Positions 37,149 through 48,336 of a stretch of DNA of 64,000 bases are shown here, in pieces (positions within the stretch are counted from its first letter, which is position 1; each line of letters opens with the position of its first letter). This DNA is from Oceanospirillaceae bacterium (lineage in GTDB: Bacteria; Pseudomonadota; Gammaproteobacteria; Pseudomonadales; Balneatricaceae): contig JAHEDZ010000010.1 in NCBI GenBank assembly GCA_024640955.1, positions 1 to 64,000 on the forward strand, given 5' to 3'. Under the pieces are notes generated by a model, which did not search any database, had not been told where the DNA came from, and saw nothing but the letters and a program-made list of their open reading frames with translations. The position numbers and the translations under genes were made by a program.

Positions 37149-37685
37149 TCAGGAATTCATCGCTTCGGCCAGTTTCGCCAGTCGTGCACGAACGGAACCG
37201 TCGATCACAAGGTCATCAGTACGAACAATCACACCACCCAGAATAGACTTATCTACCTGTGTAGTGACCTGTACGTCACGACCCAACTTAGTACTTAGCG
37301 CCTTGGCCAGTTTCTGCTGCTGTTCATCAGCCATCTCGAAGGCAGTTGTCAGATCCACTTCAATAGAAGCTTCCTGCGCTGCTTTCAGCTTTTTGAACTG
37401 AGTAGCGATCTCTGGCAGTAGAGCTAGGCGACCGTTCTCGGCCAGCAGGGCAATGAAATTTTTGCCTGACTGGTCTAGTTCGTCACCAAGAACCTCAACA
37501 AGAGTTGCGGCCTTTTGCTCTGACGTAAGTGCGGCACTTGATAGTACCTGGGCTACTGTCGCGTCAGCTACAACCGTAGCTGAAACGGAAAGCATGTTTG
37601 CCCATTGATCGAGGCTGCCCGCCGCTACCGCGTGTTCAAACGCAGCTTTGGTGTAGGGCCGAGCGACTGTATTGAGTTCAGCCAT
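37149..37685 (-). CDS. atpH: F1F0 ATP synthase subunit delta
   Basis: Peripheral-stalk subunit joining F1 to the b dimer. It begins ELNTVARPYTKAAFEHA, the usual N-terminal helix, and ends with the conserved strand-helix VDKSILGGVIVRTDDLVIDGSVRARLAKLAEAM. 178 residues, standard size. Lies between atpF and atpA with short spacers. Confidence 0.95.
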   Translation of the reverse strand: MAELNTVARPYTKAAFEHAVAAGSLDQWANMLSVSATVVADATVAQVLSSAALTSEQKAATLVEVLGDELDQSGKNFIALLAENGRLALLPEIATQFKKLKAAQEASIEVDLTTAFEMADEQQQKLAKALSTKLGRDVQVTTQVDKSILGGVIVRTDDLVIDGSVRARLAKLAEAMNS

Positions 37686-37697
37686 CGTAAACCTCGC

Positions 37698-38168
37698 TTA
37701 CAGCTCAGCTGCTAGTTTATCAACCAGCTGCGCGTGCGCTTTCTCGTCAACAGCGGCTTCCAGAATTTTCTCAGCGCCAGCAATCGCTAGTGCTGCAACC
37801 TGTGCACGAAGGGCTTCCTTCGCTTGGTTGACTTGCTGTTCGACTTCAGCTTCTGCAGCAGCTTTAACGCGATTTGCTTCCTCGCGTGCCTGCCCTTTAG
37901 CTTCTTCGACAATCTGGTTAGCCCGCTTGTTGGCCTGTTCAATGATGGCGGCTGCTTCTTCTTTAGAAGCACGCATGTCATCTGCGGCTTTCTCTTGCGC
38001 AAGACGTAGATCACGTTCTGCACGTTCTGCCGCATCAAGACCCTCTGCGATCTTCTTCTTACGCTCGTCCAGCGCTGCAGTCAGCGGTGGCCAAACGTAC
38101 TTCATGCAGAAAAGCACGAAGAAGAAAAACGCAATGGCCTGACCAATGATGGTGAGATTGATATTCAC
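37698..38168 (-). CDS. atpF: F1F0 ATP synthase subunit b
   Basis: Peripheral-stalk membrane subunit. One N-terminal transmembrane helix ([26 protein letters not shown], about 4-29) is followed by a long charged coiled-coil rich in E, A, R and K. 156 residues equals the E. coli length. A single b gene, so a homodimeric stalk is expected. Confidence 0.95.
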   Translation of the reverse strand: MNINLTIIGQAIAFFFFVLFCMKYVWPPLTAALDERKKKIAEGLDAAERAERDLRLAQEKAADDMRASKEEAAAIIEQANKRANQIVEEAKGQAREEANRVKAAAEAEVEQQVNQAKEALRAQVAALAIAGAEKILEAAVDEKAHAQLVDKLAAEL

Positions 38169-38239
38169 GCCATTACCCTCGCGGTTGTTTGATTAAAAGT
38201 TTGTTTGTCCAAAGTGGACGCGCTTTTAGTCAAAGTATC

Positions 38240-38473
<234 letters not shown>

Positions 38474-38542
38474 TTACGTTTCAATGTTTATTGAGTTGTT
38501 ACAGTTTCTTACAAATAAAGCTTTGTAATTCGTTTTATCTCA

Positions 38543-39394
<852 letters not shown>

Positions 39395-39409
39395 CTATAA
39401 GTTCAAAGT

Positions 39410-39808
39410 TTACGAATTTCTCGCTCCACTGACTTGCATCACCAGGTTCATCACCTGCATCAGCAGCAGTGCAGCAAATAAGGAAAATCCACTCAATGGC
39501 TCAATCAGCACAAAACTCAGTGCAAAAAGCATGGCCATCAGTGCCATTTTCCATATTTGCCCAGCGTACAACTCGGCCAGAGCGCGGTTTGCCGTACCAG
39601 CAGCGCGGTTTTTAAAGTGCCTCCATGCGTGCCAAAGCTGCGGCACCAGGTAGATCAATCCACCGAGCAAAGCTGAGTAAGCGACAACGAAATCAAATGG
39701 AACCAGAAGAAGTGCAATTAGAGCTAGAACTGCGCCTTGATATTTCAGAGTTGTGAAATACCGCTGTTGCGCTCGATCGCCCCGTTTTTCCCACATCCCG
39801 GTCTGCAT
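39410..39808 (-). CDS. atpI: ATP synthase assembly-related protein AtpI
   Basis: Small membrane protein with about four hydrophobic segments (residues about 26-66 and 88-126), first in the operon as in most proteobacteria. AtpI is reported to assist c-ring assembly but is not essential. 132 residues, and the basic N terminus QTGMWEKRGDRAQQRYF is usual for the family. A promoter lies about 90 bp upstream. Confidence 0.88.
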   Translation of the reverse strand: MQTGMWEKRGDRAQQRYFTTLKYQGAVLALIALLLVPFDFVVAYSALLGGLIYLVPQLWHAWRHFKNRAAGTANRALAELYAGQIWKMALMAMLFALSFVLIEPLSGFSLFAALLLMQVMNLVMQVSGARNS

Positions 39809-39895
39809 TGATCACCCTCAGGCTTGTCTTCGGAAGGCTTTTAATCGGCTCTTATGACCCGCCTCTCCGATTTACACAGACAAAAGTCGGCTGGG

Positions 39896-39924
39896 ATTAT
39901 AAGGAGAACATGTGCACTCATCAA
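39896..39924 (-). promoter_or_regulatory. Sigma-70 promoter of the atp operon
   Basis: Minus strand TTGATG, 17 bases, TATAAT: a perfect -10, ideal spacing and a 4/6 -35. The predicted start near 39889 leaves a leader of about 80 nt before atpI. Confidence 0.7.
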
Positions 39925-39938
39925 CTTAAACCTCAACC

Positions 39939-39961
39939 CATTGCACTAAGGTCGTGCAATG
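39939..39961. repeat. Inverted repeat between parB and the atp promoter
   Basis: CATTGCAC-TAAGGTC-GTGCAATG, perfect 8-bp arms and 7-base loop, 25 bp after the parB stop. No T-run follows on the minus strand, so it may be a weak terminator, an mRNA-end hairpin or a protein site just upstream of the atp promoter. Confidence 0.5.
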
Positions 39962-39985
39962 AATGTCAAAATGTCAGCTCGGTGC

Positions 39986-40864
39986 TCAGTCTTGGAGCTT
40001 AGAGAGGATCCCTTCAAGCTCAGCTGAGTCCTTGAAATTGATCGTGATTTTGCCACGCCCCTTGGCATTGCCCGACAGCGTCACCTTGGCGGCAAAGTGT
40101 TCAGACAACTGTTGAGCAATTTTAGAGAGGTGCTCATTAACCGACTCGGCCTGCTGCTGTTCTGTAACCGGTTGCTGCAGGCGACGCGCCAGCGTTTCGG
40201 CGTCACGAACAGAGAGCCCCTTAGCAACCACTTCACGCCCAGCCTCAATCTGTAGCTCCGCGCTCAAGGGCAGCAGGGCGCGTGCGTGACCCATCTCAAT
40301 ATCACCACGCTCTAAGAAGGTCTTCACCTCAGCGCTAAGATTTAACAATCGCAACAGATTGGCAACAGCGGAGCGAGATTTACCAACAGCTTCAGCTACC
40401 TCCTGCTGGGACAGCTCAAACTCCTGCTGCAGTCGTTTAAGCGCAACCGCCTCCTCAACTGGGTTGAGGTTTTCACGTTGGATGTTCTCGATTAAGGCCA
40501 TTGCAATAGCAGCCTCATCGGGTACATCTCGAATTACTGCTGGGATGGCGTCCAACCCGGCCATCTGCGCCGCACGCCAACGTCGTTCACCAGCGATAAT
40601 TTCATAGCCCGTCTCAATCGGACGAATGACGATAGGCTGCATCACACCCTGGGCGCGGATAGAGTTTGCTAACTCCTCTAGCGTACCACTGTCCATCTCA
40701 CGCCGTGGTTGATAACGACCACGGCAGATCTGATCGACCGGAATCTCGTTGAAGCCGGTGATCGTTGTCTCGGTGATACCTTCATTTACATCGTTGAAAG
40801 CTGCGGTGTCCACACCGGAGAGAAGGGCATCCAGCCCACGCTTTAGACCACGTTTCTTGCTCAT
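39986..40864 (-). CDS. parB: chromosome-partitioning protein ParB
   Basis: CTP-dependent DNA clamp that loads at parS and spreads. N-terminal CTP-binding motif GERRWRAAQMAG (about 94-105), a central helix-turn-helix (LSQQEVAEAVGKSRSAVANLLRLLNL) that reads parS, and a C-terminal dimerisation helix. 292 residues. The start overlaps the parA stop (ATGA). Two parS-like sites at 58649 and 59175 are its likely targets in this window. Confidence 0.95.
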   Translation of the reverse strand: MSKKRGLKRGLDALLSGVDTAAFNDVNEGITETTITGFNEIPVDQICRGRYQPRREMDSGTLEELANSIRAQGVMQPIVIRPIETGYEIIAGERRWRAAQMAGLDAIPAVIRDVPDEAAIAMALIENIQRENLNPVEEAVALKRLQQEFELSQQEVAEAVGKSRSAVANLLRLLNLSAEVKTFLERGDIEMGHARALLPLSAELQIEAGREVVAKGLSVRDAETLARRLQQPVTEQQQAESVNEHLSKIAQQLSEHFAAKVTLSGNAKGRGKITINFKDSAELEGILSKLQD

Positions 40865-41670
40865 ACTTCGCTCTCTTTAGCTTCCTTGGCTGGAGATGTT
40901 GTGCTCTGATCGTTACGTCGTATCAGTTCACCCGCCAAGGCTAGGTAAGCCAAGGCACCACGAGAATGTTTATCGTATTGAAGTGCCGCCAAACCATGAC
41001 TCGGCGCTTCTGCAAGGCGCACATTGCGCGGAATCACTGTACGGTAGACACGCTCACCAAAGTATTCGACCAGATGCTCAGATACATCCTTGGTCAGACT
41101 CATGCGTGGGTCGAACATGGTGCGCAGAATACCCTCAATTTTCAGTTTCGGGTTCAAGCGCTTCTGAATTCGATCGATAGTACCGACCAATGCACTGATA
41201 CCCTCAAGCGCATAGTATTCACACTGCATGGGGATAATCACACCATCAGAGCAGGCGAGTGCGTTGACCGTTAACAGATTAAGACTTGGGGGGTTATCAA
41301 TAAGGATGTAATCGTACTGATCAGCAATGGGCATCAGTGCCACTTTGAGGCGAAACTCTCGGCGCGGCAGCTCCAGTAGCTCAACCTCTGCAGCGGTCAG
41401 ATCACCGTTGGCACCGAGCAGATCAAAGCCTGTCTCCAAGTCGGCAATAATCGCATCTCTGGTTTCAGCCTGATCGGTTAGCACTTCGTAAATTGAGAGA
41501 GTGAGCTCTTGCTTCTCAACACCGCTACCCATGGTTGCATTACCCTGGGGATCTAGATCGATCAGCAGTACTCGCTTGTTCATCGCCGCGAGTGAGGCCG
41601 CTAGGTTCACACTTGTGGTGGTCTTACCTACACCGCCTTTCTGGTTGGTAACGGTCAGAATCTTAGCCAA
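40861..41670 (-). CDS. parA: chromosome-partitioning ATPase ParA (Soj)
   Basis: Deviant Walker-A ATPase (KGGVGKTTTSVNLAASLA from K11) with Walker A' LLIDLDPQGNATMG and Walker B ILIDNPPSLN, normally ILIDCPPS. No N-terminal helix-turn-helix, so chromosomal rather than plasmid type. 269 residues. Works with ParB and parS to move origins apart. The operon mnmG-rsmG-parA-parB is standard next to the origin. Confidence 0.95.
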   Translation of the reverse strand: MAKILTVTNQKGGVGKTTTSVNLAASLAAMNKRVLLIDLDPQGNATMGSGVEKQELTLSIYEVLTDQAETRDAIIADLETGFDLLGANGDLTAAEVELLELPRREFRLKVALMPIADQYDYILIDNPPSLNLLTVNALACSDGVIIPMQCEYYALEGISALVGTIDRIQKRLNPKLKIEGILRTMFDPRMSLTKDVSEHLVEYFGERVYRTVIPRNVRLAEAPSHGLAALQYDKHSRGALAYLALAGELIRRNDQSTTSPAKEAKESEV

Positions 41671-41672
41671 GC

Positions 41673-42296
41673 TTAGGCTCTCCCTAAAACCAGCAGATGC
41701 CGCTCCTCATCCAGACCGGGTACTTGGAGTTCATAGCTCTGCTGTAAAACATATTGCGGCGGTAACTCCGCCAGCTCCGCATCAGGATACCGACCTTTCA
41801 TCGCAAGAAAAACACCTTTCTCAGCGAGAAGTGCGTGACTCAACGTGACCATATCGACGATAGACGCGAATGCCCGCGATATTACTTGGCCAAACTGCCG
41901 ATCCTCGACCGCCTCAACACGCCCATGAATCACTTCAAGGTTGTTAAGTCCCAACTCGATACGCACCTGATTCTGGAAGCGGGTTTTTTTGGAGTTACTA
42001 TCCAACGTGGTTATCGCCTGCTCAGGGAAGAGAATCGCCAGAGGGATGCCGGGGAGACCACCACCACTGCCCACATCGATCAATTCGTCTGAATTAACAT
42101 GAGGCACTATCGCTACACTGTCTAGCAGATGGCGCACCAACATCTGCTGCGAATCGCGAATCGCGGTGAGGTTGTAGGCTTTGTTCCACTTTTGCATCAA
42201 ACCCAAGTAAGCCAACAGCTGTTCTTGCTGCCCCTCAGTCGCAACAACCCCTAACTCAGTTAATCCTTTGCTGAGCAGTTGTTCTAAGTCTGGCAT
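41673..42296 (-). CDS. rsmG: 16S rRNA (guanine-N7) methyltransferase
   Basis: S-adenosylmethionine-dependent enzyme that methylates G527 of 16S rRNA. Class I methyltransferase motif VDVGSGGGLPGIPLAI-like text (LIDVGSGGGLPGIPLAILFP near 70-89), then TTLDSNSKKTRF. 207 residues, as in E. coli. Its ATG adjoins the mnmG stop and its stop lies two bases before parA. Confidence 0.94.
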   Translation of the reverse strand: MPDLEQLLSKGLTELGVVATEGQQEQLLAYLGLMQKWNKAYNLTAIRDSQQMLVRHLLDSVAIVPHVNSDELIDVGSGGGLPGIPLAILFPEQAITTLDSNSKKTRFQNQVRIELGLNNLEVIHGRVEAVEDRQFGQVISRAFASIVDMVTLSHALLAEKGVFLAMKGRYPDAELAELPPQYVLQQSYELQVPGLDEERHLLVLGRA

Positions 42297-44185
42297 CAGC
42301 TAACAGCCTTAGCCTGTAACTGGCGTTTCTTCAGATGAATCAGCAGCAGCGATATCGCCGCGGGAGTCATACCTTGAATTCGGTTGGCCTGCGCAATGCT
42401 CACTGGGCGCACCGCTTCGAGTTTGAACTTGAGCTCGTTTGAGAGTCCGCCAACCTGAGAGTAGTCAAAGTCCTCTGGTAAGGTTGTATTCTCATGCTTT
42501 CGTAATTGCTCAATTTCATCACGTTGACGGTCGATATAACCGGCGTACTTGATATGGATCTCAACCTGCTCCGCCACATCCGCAGCTACATCGTCCTCAG
42601 CGGGCTTCACCTCAGCGAGGTCGGCATAGGTCATCTCAGGACGTTTCACCAGATCAGCTAAGTTGTATTCACGCGTGAGCGGCGTGGTCAGTTTCGGCGC
42701 TAAAACTTCAGCTTCGGCGGAGTTAGGCTGCACCCAAGTCGATTTCATCCGCGCCATCTCAGTTTCAATCGCTTCGCGCTTAGTACTGAAAGCGGCCCAG
42801 CGATCATCACCAACGACACCGAGCTTGCGACCTGTCTCGGTTAGACGTAGATCTGCATTATCTTCACGCAGAATTAGACGGTACTCGGCACGGCTAGTAA
42901 ACATGCGATAAGGCTCAGAAGTACCGTGAGTGATCAGATCATCAACCAACACGCCAATGTAAGCTTCATCACGACGTGGGTACCACTGCTCCTGCTCAAG
43001 TGCGCGAGCAGCAGCGTTCATTCCCGCCAATAAACCCTGGGCCGCCGCCTCCTCATAACCCGTCGTACCGTTGATCTGGCCAGCAAAGTAGAGGCCATCA
43101 ATGACACGTGTTTCGAGCGTGTGTTTAAGATCTTGCGGATTGAAAAAGTCATACTCAATCGCATAACCAGGGCGCGTGATATGCGCCTGCTCCATACCTT
43201 TCATAGAGCGCACAATCTGTAACTGCACATCAAACGGCAGACTGGTTGAGATACCGTTGGGATAAAGTTCGTGTGTCGTCAGACCCTCAGGCTCGATAAA
43301 GACCTGATGTTGGTCTTTATCTGCAAATCGGTGGATCTTGTCCTCGATGGACGGGCAGTAGCGCGGACCGATCCCCTCGATAACACCAGAATACATCGGT
43401 GAACGATCGAGATTCGCACGAATCAGGTCATGCGTCTGAGTGTTTGTATGGGTGATGTAACAGCTAATCTGCTCTGGATGCTCGCTTAGGCTACCCATAA
43501 ACGACATCACTGGTGTTGGTGTATCACCTGGCTGCTCCTGCATCTTGCTGAAATCAACACTACGCGCATCAATACGTGGAGGTGTGCCAGTCTTTAAACG
43601 TTCAACTCGCAGTGGCATTTCTCGCAAACGCTCGGCAAGACGCATAGCTGGTGGATCGCCAGCGCGTCCGCCGGCGTAATTCTGCATACCGATGTGAATT
43701 AATCCACCTAGGAAGGTACCGGCAGTCAATACAACTGATCGTCCGCGAAAGCGGATACCTGATTGGGTCACTACGCCCTTTACAGTGTCACCCTCAATAA
43801 TCAAATCATCAACAGCTTGCTGGAATATATCGAGGTTCGCTTGGTTTTCTAGGACTTCACGAACTGCTGCTTTGTAGAGAACGCGATCTGCTTGGGCACG
43901 GGTTGCACGCACGGCAGGCCCTTTACGTGCATTGAGAATACGGAACTGAATACCGCCACGGTCAGTGGCTCGAGCCATAGCACCATCAAGTGCGTCGATC
44001 TCTTTTACGAGATGGCTTTTACCAATACCACCGATTGCAGGGTTGCAGGACATCTGGCCAAGCGTTTCGATGTTGTGAGTTAGTAGCAGTGTCTTCGCAC
44101 CTCTGCGTGCAGATGCCAGTGCAGCCTCTGTACCGGCATGGCCACCGCCAATTACTAACACATCATATTGATCAGGATATTCCAC
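42296..44185 (-). CDS. mnmG: tRNA uridine-34 carboxymethylaminomethyl modification enzyme MnmG
   Basis: FAD protein that, with MnmE, modifies the wobble uridine of several tRNAs. Dinucleotide motif [44 protein letters not shown], and G-T-CC-type motif [21 protein letters not shown]. The track starts at TTG 44227; GTG 44185 ([13 protein letters not shown]) has GAGG five bases upstream and matches family starts, giving 629 residues, the same as E. coli. It borders the probable origin, as in many gammaproteobacteria. Confidence 0.94.
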   Translation of the reverse strand: MEYPDQYDVLVIGGGHAGTEAALASARRGAKTLLLTHNIETLGQMSCNPAIGGIGKSHLVKEIDALDGAMARATDRGGIQFRILNARKGPAVRATRAQADRVLYKAAVREVLENQANLDIFQQAVDDLIIEGDTVKGVVTQSGIRFRGRSVVLTAGTFLGGLIHIGMQNYAGGRAGDPPAMRLAERLREMPLRVERLKTGTPPRIDARSVDFSKMQEQPGDTPTPVMSFMGSLSEHPEQISCYITHTNTQTHDLIRANLDRSPMYSGVIEGIGPRYCPSIEDKIHRFADKDQHQVFIEPEGLTTHELYPNGISTSLPFDVQLQIVRSMKGMEQAHITRPGYAIEYDFFNPQDLKHTLETRVIDGLYFAGQINGTTGYEEAAAQGLLAGMNAAARALEQEQWYPRRDEAYIGVLVDDLITHGTSEPYRMFTSRAEYRLILREDNADLRLTETGRKLGVVGDDRWAAFSTKREAIETEMARMKSTWVQPNSAEAEVLAPKLTTPLTREYNLADLVKRPEMTYADLAEVKPAEDDVAADVAEQVEIHIKYAGYIDRQRDEIEQLRKHENTTLPEDFDYSQVGGLSNELKFKLEAVRPVSIAQANRIQGMTPAAISLLLIHLKKRQLQAKAVS

Positions 44186-44227
44186 ACAAACCTCAATCGG
44201 ATCGATAACTTTGATCCGGTAACTCAA

Positions 44228-44768
44228 ACAGGGCTAAAAAAAGAGGGGCGATTATACCTAGAGTCTAAGACGGAGTGAATGGTTAAAATTTAGTCAATCT
44301 TTTTATCTATTTTTACCCTTTAACTTTTTAATCTGACTTTTGAAGATAGATATATAGAAAGAAGAAGAGATATATATAGTGTTTTTTATTGTTTCTATTA
44401 TATAGCAATGCGATTTCTGTGAATAAAGTGATTTTTTAAATATAAATCAGTGCTTTATAGCGTTAAAAACTTCTGTTTTAACTCTGAGTATTCCCTGTAA
44501 GAGTTGTTGATCACCTGTTGATAACATACCGATTTATCCACAACAGAAGTTATCCTCATAGTTCTCCTCAGGTTAATCTCAAAGAGTTATACACGTTTTC
44601 CACAACATCCTGTGAATAAATATAAGCTTTTGGGTTGTTTGTAAAAAACCTGTGGGTAAGAATCCATGATTTACCCACAGTTCCCGGGATGTATCGTTCC
44701 TGTATGTGGAAAACTTTTAGTTTGATTAGTTGTGGGTAAGTTTCAATGGGCTGCAGAGGTAAATTCTC
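44228..44768. other. Probable chromosomal replication origin (oriC)
   Basis: Gene-free and strongly AT-rich. The left part (about 44281-44470) is very A/T-rich (TATATAGAAAGAAGAAGAGATATATATAG), a candidate unwinding element. The right part has a cluster of DnaA-box-like 9-mers: TTATCCACA (44534), TTATCAACA on the minus strand (44516-44524), TTATTCACA forms (44418, 44611), TTTTCCACA forms (44596, 44705), TTACCCACA forms (44651, 44671, 44731), and TTATCCTCA (44550). Only one GATC is seen in the right part, unlike Dam/SeqA origins. It lies between mnmG and mnmE. Confidence 0.75.
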
Positions 44769-46136
44769 TCATTTACCAATACAGAAAGAGCCAAAGATCT
44801 TACCCAGTAGGTCATCAGCACTGATCCGGCCGGTAATCTCACCAAGAAGCTGTTGAGCCAGGCGTAGATCCTCTGCCAGCAGTTCACCCGCACCGTTAGA
44901 TTCCAACTGCCAAAGCCCGGTATTAAGCACCTCAGTGGCTTGTTCCAGCGCATCCAGATGACGCCGACGTGCCATAAAAGCTCCCTCACCGCTCCCCTGA
45001 TAGCCCATCACGGTTTTCAGGTGTTGTTGTAGCAGCTCGACGCCAATATTCTCTCGTGCGCTAAGACGGATCTGTGTAACGCCATCGATCTCGTCCAAGC
45101 TCGCTGCTTCGTTGACCAGATCGATCTTATTACGAATCAGAGTGATGTGGCGCAGATCATTAAGATGCTCACTGAGCTCCGGTATCAGCTCACGAGGGTC
45201 AGTTGACTCAGAGGTTTTTGCATCGGCCATGACTAGGATTCGATCGGCCTTGCGAATCTCCTCCCAAGCTCGGTTAATACCGATCTGTTCGACCTGGTCG
45301 GGCGCATCTCGCAGACCCGCCGTATCAATAATGTGTAGTGGCATCCCATCGATGTCGATCTGCTCACGTAGCAGGTCTCGAGTGGTGCCCGCTATATCAG
45401 TAACAATTGCAGTCTCTCGGCCGGAGAGAGCATTTAGAAGGCTCGATTTACCGGCATTGGGACGTCCAGCGATAACTACAGTCATCCCCTCTCGTAACAG
45501 GCTGCCTTGTTGGGCTTTGCTCTGTACCTCAGCAACTTGCGCAATGATTGCCTTTAAGTCAGTCAGTACTTTGCCATCACTGAGAAAATCGATCTCTTCA
45601 TCAGGAAAGTCGATGGCCGCCTCAACGTAGATTCTCAGGTTAGTGAGTAGTTCTACGAGCTGATTGATCTCGTCGGAGAATGCACCTTGAAGCGAACGTA
45701 GAGCGCAGCGTGCAGCTTGTTCGGACGAGCTCTCGATCAGATCGGCTATCGCTTCGGCTTGGGTCAAATCCATCTTATCGTTGAGGAAGGCCCGTTCCGA
45801 GAACTCTCCGGGCCGAGCCAGCCTGGCTCCGAGTGAGACCGCCTCTTTGACCAGCAGGTCTATAACGACGGGACCGCCGTGGCACTGGAGCTCGAATATA
45901 TCTTCGCCGGTGAAAGAGTTGGGACCTGGAAAGTAGAGCGCTATGCCCTCGTCGATCTGCTCTCCAGTTTGGCTAAAGAACGGCGTGTAGTGCGCATGTC
46001 GTGCCTTGGGTTCAAAACCGATAAAGGCTTTGGCTAGATCCATACTCTTCGGGCCTGAGAGGCGCACAATACCGACTCCGCCGCGTCCACTGGCTGTCGC
46101 TTGTGCCACGATAGTGTCTCGTTTTGTATCTAGCAT
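44769..46136 (-). CDS. mnmE: tRNA modification GTPase MnmE
   Basis: Partner of MnmG in wobble-uridine modification. N-terminal tetrahydrofolate-binding domain ([21 protein letters not shown]), helical domain, inserted G domain with [14 protein letters not shown] (G1), DIAGTTRD (G2), DTAGLRD (G3) and RNKIDL (G4), and the C-terminal FCIGK motif with the catalytic cysteine. 455 residues. GGAG lies six bases before ATG 46136. Its stop lies at the right border of the probable origin. Confidence 0.96.
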   Translation of the reverse strand: MLDTKRDTIVAQATASGRGGVGIVRLSGPKSMDLAKAFIGFEPKARHAHYTPFFSQTGEQIDEGIALYFPGPNSFTGEDIFELQCHGGPVVIDLLVKEAVSLGARLARPGEFSERAFLNDKMDLTQAEAIADLIESSSEQAARCALRSLQGAFSDEINQLVELLTNLRIYVEAAIDFPDEEIDFLSDGKVLTDLKAIIAQVAEVQSKAQQGSLLREGMTVVIAGRPNAGKSSLLNALSGRETAIVTDIAGTTRDLLREQIDIDGMPLHIIDTAGLRDAPDQVEQIGINRAWEEIRKADRILVMADAKTSESTDPRELIPELSEHLNDLRHITLIRNKIDLVNEAASLDEIDGVTQIRLSARENIGVELLQQHLKTVMGYQGSGEGAFMARRRHLDALEQATEVLNTGLWQLESNGAGELLAEDLRLAQQLLGEITGRISADDLLGKIFGSFCIGK

Positions 46137-46167
46137 CTCTGCTCCTTTTAGCCCTCAGGTTCATACG

Positions 46168-46194
46168 AAAAAGGCCCCCAGTGGGAGCCTTTTA
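46168..46194 (-). terminator. Terminator between yidC and mnmE
   Basis: Minus strand: AAAAGGC-T-CCCA-CT-GGGG-GCCTTTTT, an imperfect GC-rich stem followed by a T-run, 60 bp after the yidC stop. Confidence 0.65.
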
Positions 46195-46254
46195 TTCTAG
46201 CGCACAGCTCTGCATATTGGAGCTCTGCTTTTTATGCCTCTGCTATTAACACCC

Positions 46255-47916
46255 CTATTTGGAGTCGCCCGCTTCGATCTGCTTGTTGATGATGTACTGC
46301 TGTGTAATCGACAGTACGTTGTTCACCACCCAGTACAGAACCAGACCCGCTGGGAACCAGAGGAAGAAGAAGGTGAAGATGATCGGAAGCATCTTCATGA
46401 TCTTCGCCTGCATTGGGTCTGGCGGTGTCGGGTTAAGCAGCTGTTGGACGAACATCGATGCACCCATCAGCAACGGCAAGATGAAGTAGGGGTCCATCTG
46501 TGACAAGTCCTGGATGTAACCGTAGAAGGGTGCGTGACGCAGCTCTACAGATTCCAGCAGTACCCAGTAGAGCGCGATGAAGATTGGCATCTGTGCAACG
46601 ATTGGCAGACAGCCGCCCAAAGGATTGATCTTCTCTTTAGAATAGAGCTTCATCATCTCTTGCGACATCTTCTGACGGTCGTCACCGTAGAGCTCTTTTA
46701 GACGTGCCATTTCTGGGCCGAACTTGCGCATCTTCGCCATCGACTTGAACGCTTTTGCGTTGAGATGGAAGAGCGCCAGTTTAACAACTAGGGTTACACC
46801 CATAATCGCCAGACCCCAGTTACCGACAATGCTGTAGATCCACTTCAGTAGCATGTAGAGCGGGGAGGCGATAAACCAGAGTATGCCGTAGTCGATTGTC
46901 AGGTCCAGATCCGTCGCAACCTGCTCGAGCTGGTCCGTATCTTTAGGGCCGGCATACAGAGTAGACGACAATGTTGTCTGCTGACCTGGTGCCACATTGA
47001 TAGCCGGCGCTAGGTAGCCTGCGATGTAGAGGCCGTTCAGCACGCGTGTCTGGTAGGTGTAGGTCTGTCCCGGTTCTGGTACCCAAGCTGATAGGAAGTA
47101 GTGCTGCGACATAGCAACCCAGCCGTCAGCGCTGGTGGCACTGAAGCGCTTGTCATCCATATCGTCGTAATCGACCTTCTCATAGCTGTTCTCAGTGGTT
47201 GAGAAGACAGCACCGAGGTAGGACTGCATTCCCATATCTGTCTGCTGTGACGGGTCTGCAGTGCGATCACGTTTGAGCTGGCCGAACAGAACAGTCTCGA
47301 AGTTCTCAGCGCTCTGGTTGTCGATCAGGTATTCAACCTTGATCGCATTACTGCCGCGCGTAAAGGTGAATCGCTTTGTGATAGCAACACCGTTCTCATT
47401 CAGGTTGAGATCGACACTTAGCTGATCAGCTTCACCCAGTTCAAAACTGCGTGCCTCAGCGTTGTACAGTGGGCGGCCATCAGGATTTGCATCAGGGCCG
47501 TTTTTGCCGACCAGACCACTCTGTGCAACGTAGGTTCGTGTTGCATTTTGTTCTAGCAGTGTCAGTGGTTCGCTTTCACTGAGTACAGCGAGATGCTGTG
47601 GCAGCTTGGCTTCAATCACATCACCGCCGCGCGGGTCGATTAGCAGCTCTAGCGTGTCGGTTTTCACTGAGATCAGTCTAGCATCCGTAGCTGCCGCAAC
47701 AGGCTCGGCCGCCGCTGTTGCTGTTGCCGGTACATCTGCAGACGCATTTGAGTTTGCCGTTGGTAGATCACCCGCGACAGGCTCGTAAGCTGAGACACTA
47801 GAGGTGGCCACAGTTGGCTCGGCGACAGGTGTGTTGTAATCCTGGTTCCACTGCAGCATTAGCATGTAAGACATCAGTGCTAGTGCAGCAATAAGTATGA
47901 CTCGCTGTATATCCAT
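46255..47916 (-). CDS. yidC: membrane protein insertase YidC
   Basis: Inserts inner-membrane proteins, including ATP synthase subunits a and c encoded nearby. N-terminal transmembrane anchor (VILIAALALMSYMLMLQW), an alanine-rich linker, a large periplasmic beta-sandwich domain (about 70-340) and five C-terminal core helices with WGLAIMGVTLVVKLALFHLNAKAFKSMAKM, PIFIALYWVLLESVEL and FFFLWFPAGLVLYWVVNN. 553 residues, the gammaproteobacterial type. Starts 13 bp after rnpA with no yidD between. Confidence 0.96.
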   Translation of the reverse strand: MDIQRVILIAALALMSYMLMLQWNQDYNTPVAEPTVATSSVSAYEPVAGDLPTANSNASADVPATATAAAEPVAAATDARLISVKTDTLELLIDPRGGDVIEAKLPQHLAVLSESEPLTLLEQNATRTYVAQSGLVGKNGPDANPDGRPLYNAEARSFELGEADQLSVDLNLNENGVAITKRFTFTRGSNAIKVEYLIDNQSAENFETVLFGQLKRDRTADPSQQTDMGMQSYLGAVFSTTENSYEKVDYDDMDDKRFSATSADGWVAMSQHYFLSAWVPEPGQTYTYQTRVLNGLYIAGYLAPAINVAPGQQTTLSSTLYAGPKDTDQLEQVATDLDLTIDYGILWFIASPLYMLLKWIYSIVGNWGLAIMGVTLVVKLALFHLNAKAFKSMAKMRKFGPEMARLKELYGDDRQKMSQEMMKLYSKEKINPLGGCLPIVAQMPIFIALYWVLLESVELRHAPFYGYIQDLSQMDPYFILPLLMGASMFVQQLLNPTPPDPMQAKIMKMLPIIFTFFFLWFPAGLVLYWVVNNVLSITQQYIINKQIEAGDSK

Positions 47917-47929
47917 GGCGTTCGGGTCG

Positions 47930-48310
47930 TTACTCTTTTGCAGTTGGTTGGGCTTTGTCAGCCTTTTTACTCAGTCTGCTCCACGACTTCGAAATCAGAC
48001 GATGAATCGCCTCATTATCGAGCTGATCTACCCCTTTTCGTGCCAGAATCACTAGGTCACAAGGAGGAAGTTTGTGTCGGTTCAGCCTGAAAGACTCGCG
48101 AATGATACGCTTAACGCGGTTTCGATTCACCGCTAGACGCACATTTTTTTTCGAAATAACAAAGCCAAGCCGGGGATGGCTGGTTTGACAGGGACGGGCA
48201 AGTATCAGTAGATGTTGATCACTGACCTTGTAAGTAGCTTTGTCGAATACCCTTTTGAAGTCAGCTCCGGTAAGGAGTCTCAGTTCGCGAGGGTATTCAA
48301 ACTCAGCCAT
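47930..48310 (-). CDS. rnpA: ribonuclease P protein component
   Basis: Basic protein that binds RNase P RNA and aids 5' processing of tRNA precursors. The RNR signature is present as SKKNVRLAVNRNRVKRIIRESFRLN (about 53-77). 126 residues. Follows rpmH by 26 bp, the universal order. The ribosome site is weak. Confidence 0.95.
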   Translation of the reverse strand: MAEFEYPRELRLLTGADFKRVFDKATYKVSDQHLLILARPCQTSHPRLGFVISKKNVRLAVNRNRVKRIIRESFRLNRHKLPPCDLVILARKGVDQLDNEAIHRLISKSWSRLSKKADKAQPTAKE

Positions 48311-48336
48311 GAGGCATTCGTGTTGTCCGCTATGAC

